From contig CAJXRZ010000005.1 of the NCBI GenBank assembly GCA_913060515.1, forward strand, positions 62,001 to 126,000: DNA of 64,000 bases, written 5' to 3'. A program made the translations under genes and the position numbers. The notes below the pieces were generated by a model, which did no database searches, was not told the origin of the DNA, and saw only the letters and a list, made by a program, of their open reading frames with translations. Of this stretch, positions 23,927 through 35,003 are shown piece by piece. Position 1 is the stretch's first letter, and each line of letters begins with the position of its first letter. The stretch is from an uncultured Pseudomonadota bacterium (GTDB lineage: Bacteria; Myxococcota_A; UBA796; CAJQPC01).

Positions 23927-26227
23927 ATGCCCCAGTCCACCCTGCTCCGCGACCCCGCCTACCTGCCCTACCTGCCGCTGATTCACCTGGCTTGGGCCGA
24001 CGGGCAACTGAGCCCCCAGGAGCTTCAAGCGGCCCGGGCGCTGGTCTCCGATCAGATGGCTCCGGGCATCGACGCCATGCCTGTGCTCTCGACATGGCTC
24101 AACCCCGAGAAGCCACCGAGCGCCACACAGCTGGTGCAGCTGCGCGCGCGCATCCGGGAGCTGGCCAAAGACATGCCCTTGGCGGAGCGGCGTGGTCTGG
24201 CCCAGCTTGGCTTTGCCCTCTCCCAACAGGCCGGACAGGAGCCCTTGCCACGGGTCGTCGAAGCCGTACAAGAGCTGGAGAGAGCCCTTCAGCTCTCTGG
24301 CGATGAGCCCACGCGGGCCTTGCTGGGTGAGCTGGGCGTGGGCTGGGTTCCGGCCGACGAAGTCAGCCCAAGCAGCGGACTGGACAGCGCCGCCATCACG
24401 GCTATGCTGGACGCCGACTATCCAGAGCGCCGCCAACGCATCCGCGCCCTGTTGACGGAAGGGGCGCTGCGCCATGGGGACCTGGAGTTCTCAAAGGACG
24501 CCTATAGGGCGTGGATCCTGCAGCAGCTTGGCGTGCTCGCAGAGGAGGGAATCGGCGGCCTGGCCTACCCAGGCATCGTTGGCGAGAACCAAGACATCGG
24601 GGACTTCATCGCTTGCTTTGAGGCCCTGGCCGACGGAGACCTGTCGCTGCTGGTCAAGTTCGGGGTCCAGTTTGGCCTCTTTGGCGGGGCCATCTTCTTT
24701 CTGGGCACCGAGCGGCACCACAAGCTGCTGCCCAAGGTCGCCAGCCTAGAGCTGCCAGGCTGCTTTGCAATGACCGAGACGGGCCACGGCTCCAATGTTC
24801 GCGCTCTGGGCACCACCGCCACCTTCGATGCGGAACGCGACGGCTTCGTCATCCACACCCCAGACCGAGCGAGCTGGAAGGACTACATCGGCAACGCCGC
24901 ATGCCACGGTCAGCAGGCTGTGGTCTTTGCCCGGCTGATTCTGCTCGGCGAAGACTACGGTGTTCACCCGCTCCTGGTGCCCATCCGCAGCCCAAAGGGC
25001 GAGGCGCTGGCCACCGTGCACATTCAGGACAACGGCCCCAAGCTCGGGTTGAACGGCGTCGACAACGGCCGCATCGCTTTCGAGCAACACTTCGTGCCCC
25101 GTGAGGCGCTGCTGGACCGCTACGCCCAGGTGGATGCCCAGGGCAACTACAGCTCCCCCATCAACAGCGCGGGGCGGCGCTTCTTCACGATGATTGGCAC
25201 TCTGGTTGGAGGCCGGGTCAGCGTTGGATCGGCGGCCGTGGGGGCCTCGCGCTCGGCATTGGCCATCGCCATTCGCTACGCAGACAAGCGCCGGCAGTTT
25301 GGCCCCGCTGACCGTGAAGAGACCCGCCTGCTCGACTACCACACCCACCAGAGGCGGCTCTTCGTGCCCTTGGCCGAGGCCTATGCCCTCAGCTTCGCCA
25401 ACCGAGACCTGATTCAGCGCTACGTGCACAAGACCGAGGAGAGCGTGCGCGAGGTAGAGAGCCTGGCCGCCGGCCTGAAGGCCTTGAGCACCTGGCATGC
25501 CACTGCCACCATCCAGACCTGCCGAGAGGCCTGCGGCGGACAGGGCTACCTGGCCGAGAACCGCTTCGCCCGCCTCAAGGCCGATACCGAGGTGTTCACC
25601 ACCTTCGAGGGCGACAACACGGTGCTGCTCCAGCTGGTCGCAAAGGGCGTGCTCACCGAGTACGCCGGCTCCGTGGGTGACCAGCGTGTCTTTGGTGTGC
25701 TGCGTTTGGTCTGGGATCGGGCCCGAACGGAGCTCAACGCTCTGGACCCCATCACGCCGCGTTTGACCAGCCGCGAGGCTCTGCGAGACATCGACTTCCA
25801 GCGCTCCGCCCTCAGCTACCGGCAGGACAAGCTCACTTGGTCTCTGGCCGGCCGTCTGCGCCGCCGTGTTCAGGGCGGAATGGACAGCAGTCAAGCGGCC
25901 AATGAGTGCGCCGACCACATGCAGGCTCTGGCCATCGCAGCGAGCGAACAGCATGTCCTGATGTGCTTCGATGCGGCCGTGCAGAAGGCGGAGGGCGAAG
26001 GCGTGAGAGAGGCTCTGACCATACTCCGGGATCTCTATGCCCTCACGCGCGTAGAGAAGGACCAAGCCTGGTTTCTACGTCACGGCGTCGTCGAGGCCAA
26101 CAAGGCCCGCGCCATCCGGGACGAGATCCACGACCTGTGCCTTGAGCTGCGCCCCATGGCTGTGGAGCTGGTGCAAGGCTTCGGCATTCCCGAGGTCGCC
26201 CTGGGGGCACCCATCGCCCTGAATTGA
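23927..26227 (+). CDS. Acyl-CoA oxidase/dehydrogenase with N-terminal TerB-like domain
   Basis: This 766-residue protein fuses two parts. Residues 1 to about 130 resemble a TerB-like helical domain: LIHLAWADGQLSPQELQAAR. From about residue 170 on, it is an acyl-CoA oxidase of the peroxisomal ACOX type: CFAMTETGHGSNVRALGTTA (FAD and substrate contact), EACGGQGYLAENRFARL, and TFEGDNTVLLQLVAKG, where the Glu of FEGDN is the expected catalytic base. It oxidises acyl-CoA to trans-2-enoyl-CoA, passing electrons to O2 if a true oxidase. The protein is cytoplasmic. An AAGGAGG site precedes the start at 23927. The role of the TerB-like part is unknown. Confidence 0.87.
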   Translation: MPQSTLLRDPAYLPYLPLIHLAWADGQLSPQELQAARALVSDQMAPGIDAMPVLSTWLNPEKPPSATQLVQLRARIRELAKDMPLAERRGLAQLGFALSQQAGQEPLPRVVEAVQELERALQLSGDEPTRALLGELGVGWVPADEVSPSSGLDSAAITAMLDADYPERRQRIRALLTEGALRHGDLEFSKDAYRAWILQQLGVLAEEGIGGLAYPGIVGENQDIGDFIACFEALADGDLSLLVKFGVQFGLFGGAIFFLGTERHHKLLPKVASLELPGCFAMTETGHGSNVRALGTTATFDAERDGFVIHTPDRASWKDYIGNAACHGQQAVVFARLILLGEDYGVHPLLVPIRSPKGEALATVHIQDNGPKLGLNGVDNGRIAFEQHFVPREALLDRYAQVDAQGNYSSPINSAGRRFFTMIGTLVGGRVSVGSAAVGASRSALAIAIRYADKRRQFGPADREETRLLDYHTHQRRLFVPLAEAYALSFANRDLIQRYVHKTEESVREVESLAAGLKALSTWHATATIQTCREACGGQGYLAENRFARLKADTEVFTTFEGDNTVLLQLVAKGVLTEYAGSVGDQRVFGVLRLVWDRARTELNALDPITPRLTSREALRDIDFQRSALSYRQDKLTWSLAGRLRRRVQGGMDSSQAANECADHMQALAIAASEQHVLMCFDAAVQKAEGEGVREALTILRDLYALTRVEKDQAWFLRHGVVEANKARAIRDEIHDLCLELRPMAVELVQGFGIPEVALGAPIALN

Positions 26228-26278
26228 GCCATCTGATGGACTCAGCCAGATAGTAGGGATTCCCAGCCCAAGGTTGCC

Positions 26279-28420
26279 GTGCTCCTCCTCCTCGCCTGCC
26301 TCACCCCCGAAGCCCCCCAGGAGGCCGAATTGGCCACCTCCGACCCCTCCATGCCGGAGGGCTACCATGTCGCCAGCACCGAGGATCAAAGCGGTCCTTG
26401 GGTGAACCGCCTGGCCAACGCGGACTCCCCTTACCTGCAGCAGCACGCCGACAATCCAGTGGACTGGCGGGAGTGGGGAGAGGAGGCCTTTGAGGAGGCC
26501 CGCGAGCGCAATCTGCCGGTCTTTCTTAGCGTGGGCTACGCGGCCTGCCACTGGTGCCATGTGATGGCCCATGAGTCCTTCGAGGACCCCCTCATCGCCG
26601 CGCAACTCAACGAGCACTTCATCCCCATCAAGGTGGACCGCGAGGAGCGCCCGGATGTGGACGCGGTCTACATGGACGCGGTGGTCATGCTCTCGGGACA
26701 TGGCGGCTGGCCTGCCAGCTTGTTTCTGACGGCCGAGGGCGTGCCCTTCTTCGCCGGCACCTACTACCCGCCCGTACCGGCCTCGGGTCGGCCAAGCTTT
26801 GGACAGGTCCTGGACCAAATCCAAGGCATCTGGACCCAGCAGCAGCCCAAGGTGGGAGAGGTCTCCTCCCAGATCCAAGCGCGTCTGGCGGCTCAGGCAG
26901 CCCCACCGGCGGGAGATCTGCCCAGCTCCGATGTCGGCGAGGCCACCTTGGCTGGCATGCGCAAGGGCTGGGACCGGGAGCACGCCGGCTGGTCCGGTGG
27001 AAGCCAGCCCTCCAAGTTCCCGATGCCCTCTCGCTTGATGGCCATCCTGGCGCTGGGCCAGCTCCGCGACGACGCCAGCACACTGTCCATGGCCCAGCAG
27101 ATGCTCAGCGCCATGGACCGCGGCGGCGTACACGACCCACTGGGCGGCGGCTTCCATCGCTACTCTGTGGACCCCGCCTGGACGGTGCCCCACTTCGAGA
27201 AGATGCTCTACGACAACGCCCAGCTGCTGCAGGTCTATGCGGTGGCCAACGTGGTGCTGGGGGATGCCCGCTACGGCCAGGTCGCACGAGACACAGCGGA
27301 CTACTTGATCCGGGACATGCAAGCGCCCAGCGGGGCCTTCTGGGCCAGCGAGGATGCCGACTCGGGCGGCGAGGAAGGCACCTTCTACGTCTGGAGTCCG
27401 GAACAGGTGCGTGAGCTGCTGCCAGCGGAGCAGGCGGAGGCCTTTCTTGCGGCCTACCAGGTCAGTACGGAGGGGAACTTTGAGGAGAGCGGCAGCTCGG
27501 TGCTCAACCGTTCAACGGGGCTGGACCCGGAGTCCGGCTTGCTGCCCCAAGCGCGCACCCGACTGTATGGGGCACGCCTGGAGCGCATCCCCCCGCCCAC
27601 GGACACCAAGCTGGTCGTCGCGTGGAACGGCCTGGCCATCTCTGGCCTGAGCACCTCAGCCCGCTTGCTGGAAGAGCCGGCCTACCTGCGCGCAGCCCAA
27701 GCGGCCGCCAGCGATGTGCTCTCTCACCGCAGCGAGGACGGGGCCCTGCCGCGCACCCTGGCCCAAGACGCGCCCATTGGCACCTTGGATGACTACGCAG
27801 CGATGGCCCTGGGGCTGCTGGACCTGTACCAGGCGGATCCGGACCCCAGGTGGCTGCTGGAGGCCGAGTCCATCACCGAGCAGATACTGCAGCGCTTCTC
27901 GACACCCGAGGGTGGCTTCGCCCAGGCCGAGGCCAGCGCCGGCTTGATCGTCACCCGCCAGGACGCCACGGACGGCGCCGAGCCCAGTGGCTGGGGAATG
28001 GCCATGCAGGTGCTCCTGCGCCTTCGCTCCTATGGCAGCCCAGTGGCCTCGAGCGAGCGCATCGATGCCGGCTTTGCAGCCGCAGGCGGACTCTTGGAGC
28101 AGGCCCCGTGGGCCGGGAGCACGCTCTCGAGCGCCTATGCCCTCTCCCAGCAGCCCTCCATGGAGGTGGTCATCGCGGTCAAGGATCTACAGGACCCGAT
28201 GCTCCCCTTCTTCTTGCAGGCCTACAACGCCGCTTGGAGGCCCGGTGTGGTGCTTGCCGTGCACACCCAGGATTCCCGGCTGGAGGCCTTCTCGGCTCTG
28301 AGCGCCAAGACGCCCGGGGCGGAGGGCCCGCGGGCCTACGTCTGTGTGGACAAGGCCTGCGGGTTGCCGACGACAGACGCCAATACGTTTGTGACCCAGC
28401 TTGAGCGGGGGCTAAAGTAG
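26279..28420 (+). CDS. Exported YyaL/SSP411-like thioredoxin-domain lipoprotein
   Basis: This 713-residue protein matches the YyaL/SSP411 (DUF255) family over its length. The N-terminal thioredoxin-like domain has [17 protein letters not shown] and the family motif [13 protein letters not shown], then [13 protein letters not shown] and [11 protein letters not shown] long alpha/alpha-toroid (glycosidase-like) domain follows with [29 protein letters not shown] and SGWGMAMQ. The enzymatic role of the family is not settled. Unusually, it begins MLLLLAC, a very short lipoprotein signal from a GTG start with AAGG upstream, so it is probably exported. Homologues are generally thought to be cytosolic or organellar. 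Confidence 0.85.
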   Translation: MLLLLACLTPEAPQEAELATSDPSMPEGYHVASTEDQSGPWVNRLANADSPYLQQHADNPVDWREWGEEAFEEARERNLPVFLSVGYAACHWCHVMAHESFEDPLIAAQLNEHFIPIKVDREERPDVDAVYMDAVVMLSGHGGWPASLFLTAEGVPFFAGTYYPPVPASGRPSFGQVLDQIQGIWTQQQPKVGEVSSQIQARLAAQAAPPAGDLPSSDVGEATLAGMRKGWDREHAGWSGGSQPSKFPMPSRLMAILALGQLRDDASTLSMAQQMLSAMDRGGVHDPLGGGFHRYSVDPAWTVPHFEKMLYDNAQLLQVYAVANVVLGDARYGQVARDTADYLIRDMQAPSGAFWASEDADSGGEEGTFYVWSPEQVRELLPAEQAEAFLAAYQVSTEGNFEESGSSVLNRSTGLDPESGLLPQARTRLYGARLERIPPPTDTKLVVAWNGLAISGLSTSARLLEEPAYLRAAQAAASDVLSHRSEDGALPRTLAQDAPIGTLDDYAAMALGLLDLYQADPDPRWLLEAESITEQILQRFSTPEGGFAQAEASAGLIVTRQDATDGAEPSGWGMAMQVLLRLRSYGSPVASSERIDAGFAAAGGLLEQAPWAGSTLSSAYALSQQPSMEVVIAVKDLQDPMLPFFLQAYNAAWRPGVVLAVHTQDSRLEAFSALSAKTPGAEGPRAYVCVDKACGLPTTDANTFVTQLERGLK

Positions 28421-28459
28421 TTTGAGAGTCCGGCAGGGTTCACGACACAAAGGGTGCTG

Positions 28460-29980
28460 ATGCTCCTTCTGCTCCTCCTTGCAACGCCCTCGGCCCTCGC
28501 TCAAGGCCTGTCCGTCGACAGCCAACTCCTGCACCCCTCCTTGGCCGAGGACGGCGTGCCCGGCTTAAACGCGGCCCCCTGGGCTATGGAGGGCTGGGTT
28601 CTGGGCGGGACGGCGCAGGTTGAGCTGACACCGGTGCGGCTTCATCCGGTCAGCGGCGCGCCGGTGCCGCTCATCGATCTGCGTGCCAGCGCTGCGCCTG
28701 TGTTGGCCTACCAAGGCGGCCGCTGGCGGGTCTCTCTGGCCTTCCCCATTGGGCAGAACCTCAGCAGCAGCCAGACGCCCCTCTCTCACGATGGCGGTTT
28801 CCGCGGTGACCCCATCCTCAGCGCGGAGATGCGTCTGAGCCCTGGGCCAGACAACGACCCGCCGGTACGCGTCGGCCTTCGTGGCAGCCTCTATGTGCCC
28901 ATGGGCACTCCCCGCGCTTGGTATGGCGAGACCTTTGGGAGGCAGGCCCTGAGCCTGAACCTGCTCGTACCGATGGACTCTGTGAGTGCTGGCATGGAGC
29001 TTGGCTGGCAGCAGCGCACGCTTCAAGAAGAGGTCTACTCCTATGAGGCACGCTCCGAGCTCTTCATTCGCTTTGGGGCCGCCGTTCCTGTGGGCGACTT
29101 CATCGCCCTGAGCGGTACCGTACTGGCCGAGACATCTCCCCAGGCGCGGGGTTGGGAGGAGCGCGCCGTAGAGGTGCTCTTCGGCATTCAGATGCAGGGC
29201 AACGACAACACCATCGGAGTGGGCCGAGGGCTCACGCCTGGACTGGGCACCTCACAGGGCCGCCTCTTCTTCAACGGGCCTGGCATTGAGTTGGATGAGA
29301 TGGGTTTCCTGGGTCGAAAGGGGAAGACGAAGATCGAGGATCTGGTGGTGGAGGCCCCGCCCAAGCCACAGACCGAGTACACCGTCAGCCGCGCGGTGGG
29401 CATGGGCGGCAGCTCGACCACTGTGTTGAGCGACGCCCCTCCGCCCCCACTGGTCTCCTCCAATGGCTTGGCCCAGGTGGTAGATGACCGAATCGTGATT
29501 CGGGAGCCCATTCAGTTCAAAGTGGGCACAGATCAGATCCTCCCGGAGTCCCTGCCCGTCCTCGAGGCCGTGGCCGAGCTGATGGGCCAGCACCCGGAGA
29601 TTGCGCACCTGGCCATCGTTGGCCACGCCAGCGAGGAGGGCGAGCACCAGCCCAACTACGAGCTGAGCACCCAGCGGGCCCGCAGCGTCTACGAGCAGCT
29701 TCTCCTCAACGGCGTTCACCCCAAGCGCCTGAGCTTTCGCGGCATGGGCGAGGTGGAGCCCATCTCAGAGGAGCTGGCCGACAACCGCCGCGTTGAGTTC
29801 CAGATCGTCAACCAGCTACACCCCCTGGATGACCCCGAGGCCCTCCCTGAAGAGTCCCCTCTTCCCTGGAATGGCGAGCTGGTTCCTATCACGCAGCCTC
29901 CTCCGCCCCAGCTGCCGGAAGAGGCCGAGCCACTTCGGCCAGAGATTGACCCCAGCACATTCGATGAGGAGGCACCATGA
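28460..29980 (+). CDS. OmpA-family outer membrane protein
   Basis: This 506-residue protein starts with the signal peptide [16 protein letters not shown] beta-rich N-terminal part (about residues 20-290) probably forms an outer-membrane barrel or accessory beta domain. A Pro-rich linker follows. Near residue 350 the OmpA-like peptidoglycan-binding domain begins: [19 protein letters not shown], then [20 protein letters not shown], and [14 protein letters not shown]-type residues near 435-445 ([11 protein letters not shown]). It should link the outer membrane to peptidoglycan. The ATG at 28460 is preferred over a GTG at 28454 because AAGGG precedes it. Its stop overlaps the next start by 4 bases (ATGA). 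Confidence 0.9.
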   Translation: MLLLLLLATPSALAQGLSVDSQLLHPSLAEDGVPGLNAAPWAMEGWVLGGTAQVELTPVRLHPVSGAPVPLIDLRASAAPVLAYQGGRWRVSLAFPIGQNLSSSQTPLSHDGGFRGDPILSAEMRLSPGPDNDPPVRVGLRGSLYVPMGTPRAWYGETFGRQALSLNLLVPMDSVSAGMELGWQQRTLQEEVYSYEARSELFIRFGAAVPVGDFIALSGTVLAETSPQARGWEERAVEVLFGIQMQGNDNTIGVGRGLTPGLGTSQGRLFFNGPGIELDEMGFLGRKGKTKIEDLVVEAPPKPQTEYTVSRAVGMGGSSTTVLSDAPPPPLVSSNGLAQVVDDRIVIREPIQFKVGTDQILPESLPVLEAVAELMGQHPEIAHLAIVGHASEEGEHQPNYELSTQRARSVYEQLLLNGVHPKRLSFRGMGEVEPISEELADNRRVEFQIVNQLHPLDDPEALPEESPLPWNGELVPITQPPPPQLPEEAEPLRPEIDPSTFDEEAP

Positions 29981-30747
29981 TCTGGCTCCTTTGGACAGCA
30001 GCGTGGGCAGAGTGTGAGAACACCAGCTTCACCCAGGACCTCAACTGCAACCGCATCGATGTCAGCCAGGAGCTCTTCACCGGCAACGTGGAGGGCTGCC
30101 CCGATGTGCCGGAGTCCCGGGACGGATACTTCAACTACGGCGACTATGCCTGCGCCTTCCCGGTCAGCAGCTACGATGAGGACGGGGATGGGCTGAATCA
30201 TGTGGCGTTGCGCTTCGAGGACGAAGCCGGCCTCAGTCACCTCGAGATCCGCTTGGAGTGCGACAACTGCCCGAGCGTCTCCAACCTGGACCAGCTTGAT
30301 CTGGACTGTGACGACGTCGGCGATGTCTGCGACAACTGCCTGGACATCTCCAACCCGGGCCAAGCGGACACGGATGGCGACGGTTTGGGAGACCTCTGCG
30401 ACAACTGTCCGAGCTGGAGCAACCCGGAGCAAGAGGACCAGGACTTGGACGGCGTCGGCGACTCCTGCGATATCTGCCCCCAGGACCAGGACCCCAATCA
30501 AGAAGACGCCGATGAGGACGGCGTCGGCGATGCCTGCGACAACTGCTACAGCGCCCCCAACCCAGACCAGTCAGATGCGGACCAAGACGGAATCGGCGAC
30601 GCTTGCGCTGAGCCCCACCTGGGTGGCGGCGGCTGCAACAGCACCTCAGGGAGCTCGGCTCCCCTCCTGCTCTTGCTGGGTCTGCTCTTCCTACAACGCC
30701 GAGGCTACTGGAAGAGCCAGTCGCTCAGGCGCCACGCCAAACGGTAG
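29977..30747 (+). CDS. Thrombospondin type 3 repeat protein with MYXO-CTERM-like tail
   Basis: This 256-residue exported protein starts [11 protein letters not shown], an 11-residue signal peptide without charge. After a Cys-containing N-terminal region it has five tandem 23-residue thrombospondin type 3 repeats (residues 96-210), which bind calcium. The C-terminus is [19 protein letters not shown], a hydrophobic helix and Arg-Arg. That is the plan of the MYXO-CTERM sorting tag, in which the Cys is processed and lipidated for surface display. A 14-residue extension beyond Arg-Arg ([14 protein letters not shown]) is unusual. Translation is coupled to the OmpA gene, so the two probably work together at the surface. 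The last 43 bases overlap the convergent gene. Confidence 0.85.
   Translation: MIWLLWTAAWAECENTSFTQDLNCNRIDVSQELFTGNVEGCPDVPESRDGYFNYGDYACAFPVSSYDEDGDGLNHVALRFEDEAGLSHLEIRLECDNCPSVSNLDQLDLDCDDVGDVCDNCLDISNPGQADTDGDGLGDLCDNCPSWSNPEQEDQDLDGVGDSCDICPQDQDPNQEDADEDGVGDACDNCYSAPNPDQSDADQDGIGDACAEPHLGGGGCNSTSGSSAPLLLLLGLLFLQRRGYWKSQSLRRHAKR
30262..30606 (+). repeat. Five 23-codon thrombospondin type 3 repeats
   Basis: Five tandem units of 69 bases encode variants of DNCPSxxNPxQxDxDxDGxGDxC. Each unit has the paired cysteines and the Asp-rich calcium loop of thrombospondin type 3 repeats. The units have diverged at the DNA level, so this is an old expansion rather than a recent slippage. Confidence 0.85.
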
Positions 30748-32411
30748 CCGCTCTGACGCTCTGCCTGGGGCACCCCAGGCGCCTTGTCCTCCTCCATCTC
30801 TCGGCCCAGCTTCTTTGTGGGGTCATCCCGCTCGCCGCCCAGCACATGGTTGCTCAGCAGCTCTGCGTCCAGGAGCAGGAGCACTGCGGTCTGCCCCAAA
30901 GAGAGAGAGACAAGCAGGGGCTGCTGCTGGTCGTTCACAGCCAACACGGTGTAGTCGCCCGAGGCCAACACAACCGGACTTGAGACCAAGGGGTCCTCTC
31001 CGGCACCCCTCATCACCTTGTGGTCCGTTTCAAGCTCAAAGCCCTGCCAGGTCAATGACTTGCCGGGGATGAACTCGCCCCCCATCGGGGCCTGCTCCAA
31101 GCCGAGCAGCGCCAAGTGCTCGGTGTGCTCGGCGTCCACCAAGATGAGGGCCCGCTCGGCGCCCTCCACAATGGACTGTAGATCTGGGTGGTCGGCCTCT
31201 GGCAAGATCAGAACGCTCTTGGAGCGCACAGGACGCTCCAAGGTGCAGAACTCCGGCACCAGGTGGTGCTCCGAGAGGCGCTGTAGCTGAACCTGAAGGG
31301 TGCGGAAGCCCTGTGGGGCAGCGGAGGTACACAGACTCTGAGGCCCGCTCAAGGTGGTGACCGACTCCGGGCCGCGGACGTCCAACGGCATGACCTGACC
31401 GGTGGTCCAAGAGAGCGCATTGGTGAACATCTGAGCGTTGTCTTCGTAGCCGACCAAGGTGCTGCCCCAGGCGTTCTGGTCTGCCAAAACGACGATTCGC
31501 CCCTGGCCGTGGCTGCCTGCGATGACCACTGAGTGGGGCCCATTGGGCTCCCCTTCCTCTTGCCGGAGGCTGCCCGTGAAGCCTGCACTGTCGGGCTTTC
31601 GATAAGGGTCCAGCCGGTCCTCCCAGCCGCTCTCTGAGTTGGACATGACCGGGACAAAGAGGCTGTCCTCGCGCGGCCGAACGATTCCACCGTTCATCCA
31701 GCCCAAGACCTCCACGCCCTCAACCGTGACGTGGTCTCCAGGGACCGTCATGCGCGCCCACGCGCGAGACTTGGGGCTCAGAGTGTGCGGAGGCAGCTCA
31801 CAGGCCGTCGCGGGCACCACGTCAAAGCCGAAAGCGTCCTGCAGAGGCAGGAGCATCTCGGCGGAGAAGTAACAGTTGGTGTGGTCGGTGATCAACACCA
31901 AGCCGCCACCATGCCGAACGAAAGACTCCAGCGCCAGCACCTCCGAGTGCCTAAAGCCCGGGTTGTCCCCTGAGACCAGGTTGATGAACACCATGCTAGC
32001 GCCCCCCAAGCGTCCCGGTGTGAGGACGTCGTAGGTGGGCTCTATGCGCACGCCTGCTGCCCGGGCCGGGTCAAAGGCCCGAGAGAGGCCGTGCATCTGG
32101 GTGTAGCCGTAGTCCTCCAGACCCAAGCGGTCCTCTTCCGGTTGCTTGGAGGCATGACGCCGGTCCGAGATGATGGGGCCATCTCCGCGTGGCGGGTTGC
32201 GCTCCATCCACCAATCGGCGTAGCCCGGCACCCCCCAGCCTCCCTCGGTGTCCTTGAAGGACCAGTAGCCCTGGGAGACGGCGTTCTCAGGAAGCGGGTC
32301 GATCCAGGCCTCGTACTCCGGCGCCTTCTCTGCCACGGAAAAGAAGCCAGCCAGGCCGCCCACCAGGAGCACAGCTGAGAGGCCCAGAGCGACTTTTGCA
32401 GGGGTGTTCAT
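30705..32411 (-). CDS. Envelope protein with GATase1-like domain, function unknown
   Basis: This 568-residue protein has an N-terminal transmembrane segment (residues 7-25) and a large periplasmic part. The middle (about 105-320) resembles the glutamine-amidotransferase-like fold of DUF4350/ThuA-type proteins: [40 protein letters not shown], and [21 protein letters not shown] second region near the C-terminus ([37 protein letters not shown]) repeats the same flavour. I see no catalytic Cys in the nucleophile elbow. It is coupled to the GT-C-like gene by a 4-base overlap and is the last gene of the mutS operon. Confidence 0.65.
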   Translation of the reverse strand: MNTPAKVALGLSAVLLVGGLAGFFSVAEKAPEYEAWIDPLPENAVSQGYWSFKDTEGGWGVPGYADWWMERNPPRGDGPIISDRRHASKQPEEDRLGLEDYGYTQMHGLSRAFDPARAAGVRIEPTYDVLTPGRLGGASMVFINLVSGDNPGFRHSEVLALESFVRHGGGLVLITDHTNCYFSAEMLLPLQDAFGFDVVPATACELPPHTLSPKSRAWARMTVPGDHVTVEGVEVLGWMNGGIVRPREDSLFVPVMSNSESGWEDRLDPYRKPDSAGFTGSLRQEEGEPNGPHSVVIAGSHGQGRIVVLADQNAWGSTLVGYEDNAQMFTNALSWTTGQVMPLDVRGPESVTTLSGPQSLCTSAAPQGFRTLQVQLQRLSEHHLVPEFCTLERPVRSKSVLILPEADHPDLQSIVEGAERALILVDAEHTEHLALLGLEQAPMGGEFIPGKSLTWQGFELETDHKVMRGAGEDPLVSSPVVLASGDYTVLAVNDQQQPLLVSLSLGQTAVLLLLDAELLSNHVLGGERDDPTKKLGREMEEDKAPGVPQAERQSGYRLAWRLSDWLFQ

Positions 32412-33985
32412 GGTGCCTTCACCAAGGTTCCTTCCTCTGTTCCGGCGACCAGTACCCAGGCCTTGTCCACATTGCCACCCGGGGTCAGCCGCAGCACGCC
32501 GTCCCTGTCCTCCACTTGCCAGCCCGCATCCTTGGCTGAGCGACTGATGCGTCGATCGGCAGCTGGGCGTGGCAAGACGATGCTCCCGTCCTCAAAGGTC
32601 AGCTCTGGGGTATCTGGTGGACGCTCTGGGAAGAGGTTGGTCACCTTGTGTACGGCAATGGGCCGCCCCAGTTGGTCTTCAAAGTAGGCTTCCATCGAGT
32701 AGGTGGCGATGCAGTAAGCGGTGCCCTGGCCGCCGCGCCAGAGGCCCATCATCCAAGGATCGATGTCCACTTGGATGCAGCGGTCCACCACCCAGAGCTC
32801 TGCCCCTTCCGGCAGCTCAGCGACCTGGTCCACCACGCCCGAGGTCAAGCTGCGGTCCATCTTTGCAGCCAAGGACCATGCCCGATCTGGGCGCACCAAT
32901 GGCGAGCCTGGCAGCAGTAGGATGGCCAGGAGAATTCCAAGCCCTTTGCCCCAGGGCGTTCTGCAGATCGCTGCACACACCAAGAGCACAAAGCCCGTGA
33001 GCGGCAAGTAGATGGTTCGACGTGAGAAGGCCGCGGTCAAGCCGAGCAGCAGCATCGGCAGGAGCACCAGTAGAAATCCCAGGCGCACGCTGGCCTCGTC
33101 CCGGCCAGCGTACGCCAGACCCAGCAGGCCGAAGGTCGCCATGCCGCCAAAGAGGTACTGCTGGATCTTGGAAGGAAAGGCTGCCTGCAATGGCTCCGCC
33201 CATCCCGCTCCCAGCAGCTCCAGGGCCCCAGCACGCAGCACGTTGCCCAGGCCTTGGGGGCGCAAGGTAGAGCTGGCGTAGCCTCCCATCCCTCCCAAGA
33301 CCTGGGTGCGCACGATCAAGTACAGGGCTGTAAAGGCCGCCATGAGCCCCAGGGCGTAGAGCGCCCGCCTTGGACCGTGTCTGTCCCAGAGCAAGGCCAC
33401 CAGCACGGGCATCCCGGCGAGCATGGTCTCTTTGGCACCCAGCGCGACGATGGCCAAGATTGCCGCAGAGACGGCCCGGCCCTTCATGCCCAGGAGCAGC
33501 GCACCCAGCACAAGGGCGCTGCCCAGAAGATCTGGGCTACGGTCCACCGCGGGCACCACATCCAAGCCCAGCGGATGCAAGCCCAAGAGGGCCCCAGCGG
33601 CGAGGGCCTCCCAGCGGCTGCCACCGAGGCGTCGGGCCAAGGCGGCCACCAGACCGACACAGCAGAGGTGCAGCAACAAGCTCGCGCCCTGCCAGCCCGC
33701 CCCCCAGGTGCCGAACACACCCCGCAGTGCGCCAAACCAAAGCATGGAGGTCGGACGGTAGAAGTTCGCGTTGTCGCCAGCAACGCCCATCGTCAGAGGC
33801 GAGCTCACCAGGCCCCACACATCGGCGAGGCTCTCGACCTTTGCGCCGGCCACATTGGCCCAACCGTCCACGCAGTTGATTCCGAGGGCGGGGGTGAAGC
33901 GATAGGCCCAGAGAACGCAGCCCAGCACGAGCAGCCAAGCCAAGATTGTCTCTGGATGCTTGGGCCAGCGGCCCCTATCGAACAT
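32408..33985 (-). CDS. Polytopic GT-C-like glycosyltransferase or mannosyltransferase-like protein
   Basis: This 525-residue protein has about ten transmembrane segments in its first 370 residues and a C-terminal periplasmic domain of about 150. The order of [36 protein letters not shown] and [20 protein letters not shown] matches the GT-C fold of PMT/TMTC-type lipid-linked sugar transferases. Donor and acceptor are unknown. Acidic residues in the first periplasmic loop (CVDGWAN; GDNANFY) are the candidate catalytic site. The ATG at 33985 overlaps the asd stop by 11 bases. The adjacent GATase-like envelope gene may act in the same pathway. Confidence 0.7.
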   Translation of the reverse strand: MFDRGRWPKHPETILAWLLVLGCVLWAYRFTPALGINCVDGWANVAGAKVESLADVWGLVSSPLTMGVAGDNANFYRPTSMLWFGALRGVFGTWGAGWQGASLLLHLCCVGLVAALARRLGGSRWEALAAGALLGLHPLGLDVVPAVDRSPDLLGSALVLGALLLGMKGRAVSAAILAIVALGAKETMLAGMPVLVALLWDRHGPRRALYALGLMAAFTALYLIVRTQVLGGMGGYASSTLRPQGLGNVLRAGALELLGAGWAEPLQAAFPSKIQQYLFGGMATFGLLGLAYAGRDEASVRLGFLLVLLPMLLLGLTAAFSRRTIYLPLTGFVLLVCAAICRTPWGKGLGILLAILLLPGSPLVRPDRAWSLAAKMDRSLTSGVVDQVAELPEGAELWVVDRCIQVDIDPWMMGLWRGGQGTAYCIATYSMEAYFEDQLGRPIAVHKVTNLFPERPPDTPELTFEDGSIVLPRPAADRRISRSAKDAGWQVEDRDGVLRLTPGGNVDKAWVLVAGTEEGTLVKAP

Positions 33986-35003
33986 CAAGCAGTCCGCGGT
34001 CCCGCAACAGTTCCAGGTTGGCCACGGCGGCACCTGCTGCACCGCGCACGGTGTTGTGGGTCAGTGCGTAGAACTTGAGCCCCATCACAGGGCACTGCTC
34101 CACCCGTCCGATGGAGACAGCCATGCCTTGGCCGCGGCCAATGTCCAGCCGTGGCTGTGGCCGGTCACGCCGCTCCAGAACGTGGAAGAGGGGCTTGGGC
34201 AGGCTGGGCAAGTCCAAGCCCGTCTCAAAGCTGCGCCAGGCCTGGATCGCTTGCTCAGGCGAACAGGGCCGCTCCGTACGCACCTGCGCTGAGACCAGGT
34301 GCCCGTCCGCAGTGGCGACACGCACACAGCGCGCCGAGACTGCAAAGTCGGCCGACTTGTCCATGGTGCCCAAGAGCTTCTGTGGCTCGATGGCCAGCTT
34401 CTCTTCCTCATTTCCAGGGTGTGGATGCACGTTGCCCACCATGTCCCAGGCGCTCTCCCCTGGGTAGCCGGCACCAGAGACGGCCTGCCAGGTGCTCACG
34501 CAGACCGCCTTTACACCGAACTGCTGGTGCAGCGGCGCGAGGGCCAGTGCGAGCGGAATCGCGCAGCAGTTCGGGTTGGTCACGATGTAGCCCTGTCCCG
34601 GCTGACGCTTGATCAGGCCCAGGTGAGCGGCGTTGACCTCGGGGATGACCAGAGGCACTGAGGGGTCTTCACGGTAGGCCGATGCGTTGGAGACGACGGC
34701 GAATCCGCTGGCTCTAAACTCTGCTTCAACCGCGCGCGCTGCGCTGCTGGGCATGGCGCTCAGGGCCACACGCATGCCGCTCAAGACTTGTGGATCGCAG
34801 GCCTGAACCACCATCTCTTCGATCCCAGGGGGCGGGTCTCCCGGCAAGCGCCAGACACAAGCCTGTCCATAGGCTTGTCCGGCGGAACGCTCAGAGGCAC
34901 ACAAGGCCCCGATAGAGAACCACGGGTGGTCCGCGAGACATTGAATCAGGCGTTGGCCCACCATTCCGGTGGCGCCCAGAATGGCGACGGGGATCTTGGA
35001 CAT
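33975..35003 (-). CDS. asd: Aspartate-semialdehyde dehydrogenase
   Basis: This 342-residue enzyme reduces aspartyl phosphate to aspartate semialdehyde with NADPH, the branch point to lysine/diaminopimelate, threonine and methionine. It starts [19 protein letters not shown], the NADP-binding loop. [14 protein letters not shown] is typical of the N-terminal domain. The catalytic Cys is the first in [30 protein letters not shown] and [14 protein letters not shown] follow. The start shares a base with the xerD stop (TGATG). Diaminopimelate supply makes it part of cell-wall synthesis. Confidence 0.93.
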   Translation of the reverse strand: MSKIPVAILGATGMVGQRLIQCLADHPWFSIGALCASERSAGQAYGQACVWRLPGDPPPGIEEMVVQACDPQVLSGMRVALSAMPSSAARAVEAEFRASGFAVVSNASAYREDPSVPLVIPEVNAAHLGLIKRQPGQGYIVTNPNCCAIPLALALAPLHQQFGVKAVCVSTWQAVSGAGYPGESAWDMVGNVHPHPGNEEEKLAIEPQKLLGTMDKSADFAVSARCVRVATADGHLVSAQVRTERPCSPEQAIQAWRSFETGLDLPSLPKPLFHVLERRDRPQPRLDIGRGQGMAVSIGRVEQCPVMGLKFYALTHNTVRGAAGAAVANLELLRDRGLLDVR

